Part shown: positions 1 to 6,272 of the stretch, one piece after another
Layout: each line of letters starts with the position of its first letter
Numbering within the stretch: the first letter of the stretch is position 1
NCBI GenBank assembly: GCA_002084985.1
Contig: MZGO01000080.1
Span: 1-7,519 of the forward strand
Origin: Thermotoga sp. 4484_232
GTDB lineage: Bacteria > Thermotogota > Thermotogae > Thermotogales > Thermotogaceae
Length of the DNA stretch: 7,519 nt
Direction: 5' to 3'
The notes under the pieces: model-generated
Told to the model about the DNA's origin: nothing
Database searches by the model: none
What the model saw: only the letters and a program-made list of their open reading frames with translations
Position numbers and translations under genes: made by a program

Positions 1-528
1 ACCCCTGTTGGAAACGTTGGAAACGCCTCTCCTGCAGGGGATTTTTTGCTCTCTCTTTATCTATATGAAGCATCGTGTGTGATCGCCCCCACCATGCGGG
101 AAGTCAAAATATCTGAACTTGTGAAAGGACCAGGGAAGTTGGATCTGGGTGAGGATGAGTTCATATACGCTCTAAAAATTCCGTATCTTCAAGGATATGA
201 AGGATATTTCGAAAAAGTTGGATCAAGGAATGCGATGGTGATCTCGATAGCCAGCGTTGGGATCCTCATCAAAAGGAGAGAAAACGTGATAGAAGATGTA
301 AGAGTAGCTTTCGGCTCCGTTGCACCCACGATTCTCAGAAGTAGAGAAGTCGAAGAACGTATGAGGGGTGAAAAGTTTTCTCAGGACACCTTTGAGAAAA
401 TCGGTAAGGAATACGAAAAACTCTCAAAACCGATCACGGATATAAGGGCCAGTGCCAATTACAGAAAAAAGCTTGTGAGAAATCTACCTCTGAAAGCTTA
501 TTTCAACTTCAAGGGGGAGATACCTTGA
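1..528 (+). CDS. Molybdenum hydroxylase FAD-binding subunit, C-terminal part (5' end outside window)
   Basis: This is the C-terminal 175 residues of a FAD-binding subunit of the xanthine dehydrogenase/CO dehydrogenase medium-subunit family, which passes electrons from the Fe-S clusters to FAD and then to an acceptor in the cytoplasm. The frame is open from base 1 to the TGA at 526-528. The first residues read TPVGNVGNASPAGD, matching the FAD-contacting GGN-x-NASPAAD element of the family. The C-terminal CO_deh_flav_C domain follows, with GPGK, KVGSRNAMVISIAS, FGSVAPT and IRASANYRKKLVRNL, all at expected spacing. No disruption is seen. The N-terminal FAD lobe lies upstream, so the true start is not visible; the first in-frame ATG (91) is internal. 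It overlaps the next gene by 4 bases. The family is sure, the oxidised substrate is not. Confidence 0.9.
   Translation, partial: TPVGNVGNASPAGDFLLSLYLYEASCVIAPTMREVKISELVKGPGKLDLGEDEFIYALKIPYLQGYEGYFEKVGSRNAMVISIASVGILIKRRENVIEDVRVAFGSVAPTILRSREVEERMRGEKFSQDTFEKIGKEYEKLSKPITDIRASANYRKKLVRNLPLKAYFNFKGEIP
7..24 (+). repeat. Perfect 9-base tandem duplication inside the FAD motif
   Basis: The unit GTTGGAAAC occurs twice head to tail (7-15 and 16-24) and encodes Val-Gly-Asn twice. It falls exactly in the glycine-rich FAD-contacting motif, where the family normally has a GGN-x-x-NASPA pattern. It may be chance from codon use or a small in-frame duplication. Confidence 0.6.
511..520 (+). promoter_or_regulatory. 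Ribosome binding site that fixes a TTG start
   Basis: The purine-rich block AAGGGGGAGA sits 4 bases before TTG 525. No other start codon in that frame lies near the homologous N-terminus, so this site supports TTG as the real start of the second FAD subunit. It lies inside the end of the upstream gene. Confidence 0.7.
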
Positions 529-1325
529 GAATAAAGAATTATGTCAGGCCCCATACGTTGGAAGAAGCGTACAGGATAATATCGGAGAACGAAAGGGCCG
601 TAGTCCTGGGTGGTGGATCCTTTCTGAGACTTTCTTTCAAGGAGATAGATACCGTTGTCGATCTTCAAGACGTTGGGCTCGATTTTATAGAAGAGAAGGA
701 AGATGCTGTCGACATTGGATCCATGGTTACCCTTGGTGAATTGGAAAGAAACGATGTTCTAAAGAAATTGTATCGTGGTTACATACCAAGATTCGTTGGT
801 ATCATATGGTCAGTACAATTGAGAAACATCGCAACGGTTGGCGGAACGATATTTCCCAAATGGGGGTTTTCCGATTTCATAACGGGGCTTCTCGCTTTGA
901 ACGTGGATGTTCACCTTTACAAATCCGGAAAGATGAAGCTTGAAGATTTCCTCAAAACGAAGATCGGGAAGGACATTTTGGTCAAGATATCGATAAAAAA
1001 GGAAAGAAGGGAAACATCCTTTCAATTTTTGAGAAATTCCCTCTACGATTTCTCACTTTTAAATCTTTCTCTATCATGTAAGAAAGGGAAGGACTTCAAA
1101 TTAGCTGTTGGTGCAAGACCCGGTGTCGCGAAACCAGCAAAAAAAACTGTGGAGTTTCTCAACTCCGTCGATGAACCTTTCAAACATCTAAAGAGAGCAA
1201 CGGGAATTCTCCTCTCAGAAATCGAATTTGGAGACGATTTCAGGGCCTCAGGAGAATACAGAAAACATCTTGCCGGGGTTCTATTCAAGAGGGCTCTTGA
1301 GGAGGTTTTAAACTATGAAGGTTGA
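525..1325 (+). CDS. Molybdenum hydroxylase FAD-binding subunit, second paralog
   Basis: A complete 266-residue FAD-binding subunit, slightly shorter than the roughly 280-290 usual for the family. It begins with the typical N-terminus NYVRPHTLEEAYRII. The first FAD loop, usually AGGTDL, reads LGGGSFLRLS (residues 28-37). The second FAD element is LRNIATVGGTI at 99-109, and the C-terminal domain ends with FRASGEYRKHLAGVLFKRAL. It starts at TTG (525) behind a strong ribosome site; TTGA makes a 4-base overlap with the preceding gene, and its end overlaps the Fe-S gene by 11 bases. It directly follows another FAD subunit of the same superfamily, so the operon encodes two. The degenerate first loop could mean weaker FAD binding or a structural partner role (inference). 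There is no extra cysteine cluster of the 4-hydroxybenzoyl-CoA reductase type. Confidence 0.9.
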   Translation: MRIKNYVRPHTLEEAYRIISENERAVVLGGGSFLRLSFKEIDTVVDLQDVGLDFIEEKEDAVDIGSMVTLGELERNDVLKKLYRGYIPRFVGIIWSVQLRNIATVGGTIFPKWGFSDFITGLLALNVDVHLYKSGKMKLEDFLKTKIGKDILVKISIKKERRETSFQFLRNSLYDFSLLNLSLSCKKGKDFKLAVGARPGVAKPAKKTVEFLNSVDEPFKHLKRATGILLSEIEFGDDFRASGEYRKHLAGVLFKRALEEVLNYEG

Positions 1326-1767
1326 AATGACTGTGAATGGTGAAAAGAAGGTTTTTGAGGTCGATCCCTCCGATACTTTGCTCGATGTTCTGAGAAGAAA
1401 TGGTTATCTCTCCGTGAAGAAGGGTTGTGATACGGGAACGTGCGGTGCGTGTACTGTCCTCATGGATGGTGTACCCGTTCTCTCCTGTATTGTACTTGCG
1501 GGAAAAGCCCACGGCCATGAAATAACGACGGTTGAAGGTATAGAAAATGAGATGAGAGAATTTGCAGAAAAACTGGCTCAGGAAGGAGCGGATCAATGTG
1601 GTTACTGCAGCCCCGGTCTTGTTGTGATGGTCTATGCCTTGAAGAAGATGTACTCGAATCCAACAGAGGAAGAGATAAAGAAATTCTTGATAGGTAACCT
1701 GTGTAGATGCAGTGGATACCAGGGTCAAATGAGGGCGATAAAGAAGTTCCTGGGGGTGGGGGAATGA
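1315..1767 (+). CDS. Molybdenum hydroxylase [2Fe-2S] subunit
   Basis: A 150-residue iron-sulfur subunit of the XdhC/CoxS type carrying two [2Fe-2S] clusters that relay electrons from the Mo centre to FAD. All eight ligands are visible. The N-terminal plant-ferredoxin-like domain has C38, C43, C46 (GCDTGTCGAC) and C58. The C-terminal helical domain has C95 and C98 (QCGYC) and C130 and C132 (NLCRCSGY). Length is typical, though slightly under the usual 155-165. ATG 1315 is preceded by a strong GAGGAGGT at 1299-1306 inside the end of the upstream gene. Its TGA overlaps the next ATG as ATGA (1764-1767), which implies translational coupling. The gene is intact. Confidence 0.97.
   Translation: MKVEMTVNGEKKVFEVDPSDTLLDVLRRNGYLSVKKGCDTGTCGACTVLMDGVPVLSCIVLAGKAHGHEITTVEGIENEMREFAEKLAQEGADQCGYCSPGLVVMVYALKKMYSNPTEEEIKKFLIGNLCRCSGYQGQMRAIKKFLGVGE
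1752..1762 (+). promoter_or_regulatory. Ribosome binding site supporting ATG 1764
   Basis: A run of ten G broken by one T (GGGGGTGGGGG) lies just before ATG 1764. With the ATGA overlap it favours 1764 over the in-frame ATG at 1707, which would extend 57 bases further into the Fe-S gene and add residues not typical of the family. Confidence 0.55.
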
Positions 1768-3851
1768 AGGAAGTAAAAAAGTCTGTACCAAAGGTGGACA
1801 GCATGGGTTTGATATTGGGCAAACCCGCCTACACCGATGATCTTGCACCAAAAGATGCTTTGGTTGTGAAAGTCCTGAGAAGTCCCCATGCTTTTGCAAG
1901 GATAAGGAATATAGATACCTCAAAAGCTTTAAAAATTCCCGGCATAGAATGTGTGTTAACTTACAAGGATTTCCCAAGGATACCTATAACAAGGGCTGGA
2001 CAGGGTTTTCCTGAACCCTCACCTTGGGATAAATTCGTTCTCGATGAATATGTAAGATACGTTGGTGATGAAGTGGCGGTTGTTGCTGGGAAAGATGAGA
2101 AAATTGCCGAGAAAGCTTTGGAATCGATAGAAGTTGATTATGAGGTCTTGGAACCGGTCCTGGATTTCGAAAAGGCAGAAGGACATCCCTCGATAATTCA
2201 TCCGGAAGATGACATAGAAGGAGCTTACGATCCAAAGAGAAAAAAAATAAGGGTTGTAAAGCCTAGAATTGGAGGAGGATTCGGTGGGAAACAGGCGATA
2301 CATGGCGAGATATTCGCAGCGGCAGTCACTTTGAAAACGGGAAAACCAGCAAAGTATGTGTACACAAGAAAAGAGGTCTTTGAAGCAACTTACACAAGGC
2401 ATCCCATGAGGATAGATGTGACGCTCGGCGCAAATAGAGATGGTACCTTAAGAGTAATAGACATGGAGGTTCTCTCGGATACGGGAGCTTATGGAGAGCA
2501 TTCTCTGACCACCCTCATGGTTTCAGGCTCCAAGACCCTTCCTCTTTATAACAAAGTGAAGGCCGTCAGGTTCAGAGGGAAAGTGGTCTACACGAATCAT
2601 GTACCAGCAGGTGCCTTCAGGGGTTACGGAGCAGTTCAGGGGAATTTCGCTCTCGAATCTGCCATGGATATCCTCGCTGAGAAACTTGGAATGGATCCAG
2701 TGGAGATAAGGAAGAAGAACATGATAAAAGAAGGAGAGACATCTCCCATATTCAAGATAATGGGTGAGGGAAGAGAAGGGGTTGAAATGGTTATAAAAAG
2801 TTGCAAGTTGGAAGAATGTATAGAGAGAGGAAAAAAGATATTCAAGTGGGATGAGAAATTTAAGAAGAGGAGAAGAAACGGTAGCAAAGTTAGAGGTGTT
2901 GGAATGGCAATAGCCATGCAAGGTTCAGGTATAGCGAAGATAGATATGGCATCCGCTGTGATCAAACTCAACGATGATGGATCCTTCAATCTCCTCGTTG
3001 GTGCAACGGATCTTGGAACCGGTAGCGATACCATACTGGCTCAAATAGCGGCTGAAGCACTTGGAGTTTCTGTGAAAGACATAATCCCTTATTCTTCAGA
3101 CACCGATCTAACACCTTTCGATAAAGGAGCGTACGCCTCCTCAACAACATACGTCTCAGGGAATGCGGTGAAACTCGCAGCGGAGAAGATGAAGAAACTC
3201 ATAGAGGAAGAGGGAGCGAAAAAGCTTGGCGTTGATGTCGAAGAAGTTGTGTTCGATGGAAGGGTTGTAAAGACGAAAGATGGAAAGTCTTCGATAACCT
3301 TGAAAGAACTGGCAACCATCTTGTACTACACGGAAAACCAAAAGCAACTCGTTGCGAGTGCTTCCTACGTTCCAGATGAGGCCCCCCCTCCCTATATAGC
3401 ATCCTTTGCAGAGGTTGAGGTGGATGAAGAAACAGGTAAAGTGGATCTGATAGAGTACGTGACAGTTGTAGATTGTGGAACCCCTATAAATCCGAATCTT
3501 GTGAGAGTTCAGGTAGAGGGTGCAACCGTTCAAGGTATAGGGATGGCACTTTTTGAAGATGTGAAGTACGATAAGAGAGGAAGGCTCCTGACGAACAACA
3601 TGATGTTTTACAAGATCCCATCGAGAATGGATTTTGGAAAAATAACGGTGGATATCGTTGAAAGTTACGAACCAACGGGACCATTCGGTGCAAAGAGTGT
3701 AGCAGAAGTTCCGACGGATACTCCACCAGCAGCCATAGCAAACGCAATATATAACGCTGTGGGAGTGAGGATAAAAGAACTTCCCATAACCCCTGAAAAG
3801 GTTTTTAGAGCGTTGAAGATGAAATCAGAGAAGATATCTTCTGAATCCTGA
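1764..3851 (+). CDS. Molybdenum hydroxylase molybdopterin-binding catalytic subunit, internally shortened
   Basis: A 695-residue large subunit of the xanthine dehydrogenase family; relatives are usually about 760-790. The N-terminal hammerhead domain (about 15-155) contains YVRYVGDEVAVVAG. The Mo-binding part has GGGFGGKQ at 170-177, GAFRGYG with the active-site arginine R286, GATDLGTGSDT from 413, GAYASSTTYVSGNAV from 455, and GAKSVAE with the catalytic base glutamate E648. AFRGYG rather than a Cys-containing loop places it with xanthine/aldehyde-type enzymes, not CoxL. Q177 sits where bovine xanthine oxidase has Glu802, so xanthine as substrate is not assured. Oddity: after HPEDDIEGAYDPKR (to residue 159) the chain jumps to IRVVKPRIGGGFGG. 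The roughly 80 residues normally between these, including the Q-x-H-x-x-x-E segment with the cofactor-binding Gln (bovine Gln767, R. capsulatus Gln197), are absent. Family sure; activity doubtful. Confidence 0.93.
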   Translation: MKEVKKSVPKVDSMGLILGKPAYTDDLAPKDALVVKVLRSPHAFARIRNIDTSKALKIPGIECVLTYKDFPRIPITRAGQGFPEPSPWDKFVLDEYVRYVGDEVAVVAGKDEKIAEKALESIEVDYEVLEPVLDFEKAEGHPSIIHPEDDIEGAYDPKRKKIRVVKPRIGGGFGGKQAIHGEIFAAAVTLKTGKPAKYVYTRKEVFEATYTRHPMRIDVTLGANRDGTLRVIDMEVLSDTGAYGEHSLTTLMVSGSKTLPLYNKVKAVRFRGKVVYTNHVPAGAFRGYGAVQGNFALESAMDILAEKLGMDPVEIRKKNMIKEGETSPIFKIMGEGREGVEMVIKSCKLEECIERGKKIFKWDEKFKKRRRNGSKVRGVGMAIAMQGSGIAKIDMASAVIKLNDDGSFNLLVGATDLGTGSDTILAQIAAEALGVSVKDIIPYSSDTDLTPFDKGAYASSTTYVSGNAVKLAAEKMKKLIEEEGAKKLGVDVEEVVFDGRVVKTKDGKSSITLKELATILYYTENQKQLVASASYVPDEAPPPYIASFAEVEVDEETGKVDLIEYVTVVDCGTPINPNLVRVQVEGATVQGIGMALFEDVKYDKRGRLLTNNMMFYKIPSRMDFGKITVDIVESYEPTGPFGAKSVAEVPTDTPPAAIANAIYNAVGVRIKELPITPEKVFRALKMKSEKISSES

Positions 3852-3922
3852 GAATAGGTTTTGTAATCGTTTATTACCAAGAATAAACATGAATATTTCT
3901 GGAAAATGAAGGAAAATGTGCC

Positions 3923-3936
3923 TTGAAACGTTGGAA
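3923..3936 (+). promoter_or_regulatory. Possible secondary operator over the -35 box
   Basis: TTGAAACGTTGGAA is an imperfect inverted repeat (10 of 14 positions symmetric) with the same AACGTT core as the perfect palindrome 66 bases downstream, and it overlaps the -35 box. It may be a weaker site for the same regulator, or a chance match. Confidence 0.3.
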
Positions 3937-3951
3937 GCAGAAAGGTATAAA
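3923..3951 (+). promoter_or_regulatory. Sigma-A type promoter of the ABC transporter operon
   Basis: TTGAAA (-35, 3923-3928) and TATAAA (-10, 3946-3951) are separated by exactly 17 bases. Each is one mismatch from the bacterial consensus. Transcription would begin near 3958, giving a leader of about 79 bases before ATG 4037. This is the best promoter in the gap between the two operons. A second possibility is TATATT at 3981-3986, which would place its start site inside the palindrome. Confidence 0.7.
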
Positions 3952-3988
3952 GTAAGATAGTGAAGAATTTATTTTTGGTTTATATTAT

Positions 3989-4002
3989 TGACAACGTTGT
4001 CA
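3989..4002 (+). promoter_or_regulatory. Palindromic operator, LacI-family-like
   Basis: TGACAACGTTGTCA is a perfect 14-base palindrome with a central CG, the usual form of LacI/GalR-family operators. It lies about 30-45 bases downstream of the predicted transcription start and 34 bases before the start codon, so a bound repressor could block initiation or elongation. A sugar-responsive repressor is expected for a CUT1 importer. The regulator gene is not in the window, and the family assignment is inferred from site shape alone. Confidence 0.7.
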
Positions 4003-4021
4003 TTTTACCCAAACCTAGTTG

Positions 4022-4030
4022 AAAGGAGGG
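4022..4030 (+). promoter_or_regulatory. Strong ribosome binding site for the substrate-binding protein
   Basis: AAAGGAGGG lies 6 bases before ATG 4037. It selects this ATG over the in-frame TTG at 4019, which lies upstream of the ribosome site and would put six extra residues before a standard signal peptide. Confidence 0.85.
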
Positions 4031-4036
4031 TTTCAC

Positions 4037-5248
4037 ATGAGAAAACTTTTCCTGGTACTGTCTCTTCTTGTGGTAATGGCCATAGCGCTCGCCAAACCAA
4101 CGCTCGTTGTGGTATCGAGGCTCTGGACTCCTCCTTCTGAGAAGGAGTACGTCATAAACGAGATACTCAAACCGTTTGAGGAGATGTACAACTGTAAAGT
4201 CGAATTCAAGACACTCGATGACGAAACCATACTCAAACAGGTTGAACTTCAGCAAAAGACGGGAAACATAACAACAGATGTTGTCATAGTTTACTGTGCA
4301 AAGATGCCAGAATGGGTGAAGAGAGGATACGTTGTCGATCTAACACCTTACGTGAAGAAATGGACCGATAGGACGTTCCTCAAAGGATTCGACACTATGA
4401 CTGTCTTCGATGGAAAAAGGTACTTCCTCCCGATAGGAGCAGACGTTTACTTGACTCTCATAAACAAGAAAGCCCTCAAGTACAAACCAGAGGATGTCGA
4501 TATCCAGAACATAACTTGGGAACAGCTTGCCGATTGGGCACTTGCCGTTGCTGAGGGTGAAGGTGAAGGAAAGTTTGCAGTAACTGGTGTTCCAATGAAG
4601 ATGTTCATCTACCAGGCTGGATGCGCTGTTCTGTCCTATGGTGGACACTGGCCAAATCTTGACAATCCTGGTGCAATGGCAGCGTTCTACTTGCTCGCCA
4701 AGATGAAAGACGCTTTCACACCGGCTGTCCTCACGTATGACGACACGAGGCCACCGATGAAGAGAGAAGAAGCCTGGATGACCGTTACACACTGTGCAAG
4801 GGTTGGAGAAGTTTACAAAGGCAATCCAACCCAGTTCATAGTCGCTCCTGCTCCCAAAGGTCCTGCTGGGATCGGTTCCATAGCCGGTACAAGCGGTCTT
4901 GCTATAGTGAAGGGGACGAAGAACTTCGAATTGGCTCTCAAGTTCCTTGAATACATAACAAGGCCCGATATAATGCTCAAAGTCAGTAAAGGAACTGGTG
5001 GATTCATACCAACAGTTGAAGAAGCGATAAACTACCTTGGAAAATCTCCAGAGGACGAGATCATAGAAAAATCCATAAAGGTCCTCAAAGAAGGAGTCCT
5101 AGCCTACATAGAACCCATATGGAAAGATTGGGGACAGGTTAAACTCGTTTACGATGAGATATTCAAGAACATGGTACTCGGAAAAGGCCAACTCGATCCT
5201 GACTACCTCGAGAGCATGCAACTCAGAATAGACGCACAGAGGAAGTGA
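4037..5248 (+). CDS. ABC transporter substrate-binding protein (CUT1 sugar family, exported)
   Basis: A 403-residue MalE-like binding protein that would capture a sugar or similar solute outside the membrane and deliver it to the two permeases encoded downstream. The N-terminus is a clear signal peptide: MRK, a hydrophobic core LFLVLSLLVVMAIA, then ALA before mature Lys20. There is no lipobox cysteine, so it is probably released or held by the uncleaved helix, not a lipoprotein. Family features include KPFEEMYNCKVEF, the hydrophobic strand DVVIVY, WEQLADWALAVAEGEG, YGGHWPNLDNPGAMAAFYLL, GTSGLAIVKGTKNFELALKFLEYITRP and a C-terminal helical tail. Mature cysteines are C53, C87, C196 and C253, an even number that could form disulfides. 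It is first in its operon, behind its own promoter and operator. The ligand cannot be told from the sequence. Confidence 0.93.
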   Translation: MRKLFLVLSLLVVMAIALAKPTLVVVSRLWTPPSEKEYVINEILKPFEEMYNCKVEFKTLDDETILKQVELQQKTGNITTDVVIVYCAKMPEWVKRGYVVDLTPYVKKWTDRTFLKGFDTMTVFDGKRYFLPIGADVYLTLINKKALKYKPEDVDIQNITWEQLADWALAVAEGEGEGKFAVTGVPMKMFIYQAGCAVLSYGGHWPNLDNPGAMAAFYLLAKMKDAFTPAVLTYDDTRPPMKREEAWMTVTHCARVGEVYKGNPTQFIVAPAPKGPAGIGSIAGTSGLAIVKGTKNFELALKFLEYITRPDIMLKVSKGTGGFIPTVEEAINYLGKSPEDEIIEKSIKVLKEGVLAYIEPIWKDWGQVKLVYDEIFKNMVLGKGQLDPDYLESMQLRIDAQRK

Positions 5249-5250
5249 TT

Positions 5251-5280
5251 AAAAAAGCCCAGGGGATATTCCCCCTGGGC
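5251..5280 (+). terminator. GC-rich hairpin between binding-protein and permease genes
   Basis: A perfect 9-base-pair stem, GCCCAGGGG (5257-5265) with CCCCTGGGC (5272-5280), closes a 6-base loop and starts 8 bases after the stop codon. On the + strand no U-run follows, so it is likely a partial terminator or 3'-end stabiliser that leaves more message for the binding protein than for the permeases. On the - strand the six A residues at 5251-5256 become a U-run, making a better intrinsic terminator for any antisense transcript. Confidence 0.7.
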
Positions 5281-5311
5281 ATTGCATTCCAGATACGGGT
5301 GGTGATCTGAT

Positions 5312-6196
5312 ATCGAGAGAGCCGAATCAAGGAAATATTTCTGGAAAAGAGCTATACCTTATTTTCTGATAACGCCAACGATCATCTACTATGCTGTATT
5401 CTGGATGGGACCTGTCATCACAGCGGTTATTCTCAGTTTTCGAGATGAGGCAGGAAACTTCACCCTTGCAAATTACCTATACATATTTAAGGATCCTTAT
5501 TTTTTGAAAGCGGTGATCAACACGGGAATATTCGTCGCTATATCTGTCACACTTGAGTTTGTTGTCGCGTTCTCCCTCGCTTTGCTCATCAACAAGAGGT
5601 TCAGAGGCGCAGGAGCTTTCCTATCTTTGGCATTGATCCCTATGACACTCCCACCAGTCGCTGTGGGTGCCATGTGGTCAAGTGGTTTTGCGGTCCATGG
5701 ATGGATGAACAGCCTCCTCTACAGATTAGGTTTTATAACCGAAGGAGAAAAGATCGTCTTTCTTGGAGGAACCGAATTTCAATCCTTGATGCTGATAATT
5801 CTGATCGACGCGTGGCAGGTTATTCCCTTCATGATGATCATCCTCCTTGCAGGTCTTCAGAATCTTCCTAAAGAGAGTATTGAAGCAGGTTATATATTTG
5901 GTGCCACGAGGTTCACCGTTTTGAGAAAGATCACGATGCCTATGATGAAACCGAGCATTCAGACTGCTTTGATCTTGAGAATAATATCCGCACTTCAGGT
6001 GTGGTTGATAATAGTCATGATCTATGGATATCGAAGAATACCTGTTCTTGTTGAAGAGGTCGTTTTCTATGAAGAAGTGCTCCTTAATTTCTACAGAGTG
6101 GCTCTTGCTTACTCTGTGATAGTGTCTGTGATCGTCTCGATCGTTGCAGTGATATATCTAAAAGTTTCAGGAGCTTTTGAAAAAGCTCCTGAATGA
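5312..6196 (+). CDS. ABC transporter permease 1 (MalF-like), no standard start codon
   Basis: An inner-membrane permease of the CUT1 class with about six hydrophobic segments. The cytoplasmic EAA loop that docks on the ATPase reads EAGYIFGATRFTVLRKITMP (from residue 191, counted from 5312). In-frame codons upstream of ATG 5405 encode a normal N-terminus, RKYFWKRAIPYFLITPTIIYYAVF, whose helix continues into MGPVITAVILSF. Starting at ATG 5405 (263 residues) would cut this first helix in half. No ATG, GTG or TTG occurs in this stretch after the in-frame TGA at 5303-5305. The placed start, ATC 5312, lies 6-7 bases after GGGTGGTGA and gives 294 residues, a normal length. It is either a rare AUC start, a mutated ATG, or a sequence error. 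The protein would pair with the next permease. Confidence 0.85.
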   Translation: MERAESRKYFWKRAIPYFLITPTIIYYAVFWMGPVITAVILSFRDEAGNFTLANYLYIFKDPYFLKAVINTGIFVAISVTLEFVVAFSLALLINKRFRGAGAFLSLALIPMTLPPVAVGAMWSSGFAVHGWMNSLLYRLGFITEGEKIVFLGGTEFQSLMLIILIDAWQVIPFMMIILLAGLQNLPKESIEAGYIFGATRFTVLRKITMPMMKPSIQTALILRIISALQVWLIIVMIYGYRRIPVLVEEVVFYEEVLLNFYRVALAYSVIVSVIVSIVAVIYLKVSGAFEKAPE

Positions 6197-6215
6197 TTGT
6201 GGGAGGAAGATATCG

Positions 6216-6272
6216 ATGGGTAAGAAGAAATTGAAAAAAATCACAACCACAACTCTTTTCTATCTATTATGA
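6216..6272 (+). pseudogene. Detached N-terminus of permease 2
   Basis: ATG 6216 follows a good ribosome site (GGGAGGAAG, 6201-6209) 19 bases after permease 1 ends. It encodes MGKKKLKKITTTTLFYLL and then stops at TGA 6270-6272. A basic tip followed by the start of a hydrophobic helix is how MalG-type permeases begin, so this is very probably the true start of permease 2. The rest of the first membrane helix is missing and the frame is lost. Its stop overlaps the next ATG as ATGA, so ribosomes might re-initiate on the truncated permease. Confidence 0.65.

Noticed and set aside
1707..1763. Earlier in-frame ATG for the molybdopterin subunit
   Set aside because: It would overlap the Fe-S gene by 61 bases and add a non-family N-terminus; ATG 1764 has a G-rich ribosome site and an ATGA overlap.
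2240..2247. Run of eight A at the deletion point in the catalytic subunit, considered as a slippage site
   Set aside because: Another eight-A run (1139-1146) and a seven-A run (6234-6240) occur in the window, so the run is not special, and the frame is intact through it.
810..3880. Several open frames on the - strand across the hydroxylase genes
   Set aside because: They are shadows of well-supported + strand genes and show no recognisable domains or ribosome sites.
3869..3888. Inverted repeat GTTTATT/AATAAAC after the molybdopterin gene
   Set aside because: Seven mostly A-T pairs with no U-run would be unstable at high temperature; not convincing as a terminator of the hydroxylase operon.
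3901..3918. Two copies of GGAAAATG 10 bases apart
   Set aside because: Short, A-rich and unsupported by any second feature; the ATG inside opens only a few codons.
4019..4036. TTG 4019 as start of the binding protein
   Set aside because: The GGAGGG ribosome site lies downstream of it and the signal peptide begins naturally at ATG 4037.
5674..5871. Small + strand frame inside permease 1
   Set aside because: It lies entirely within a conserved permease frame and has unlikely composition.
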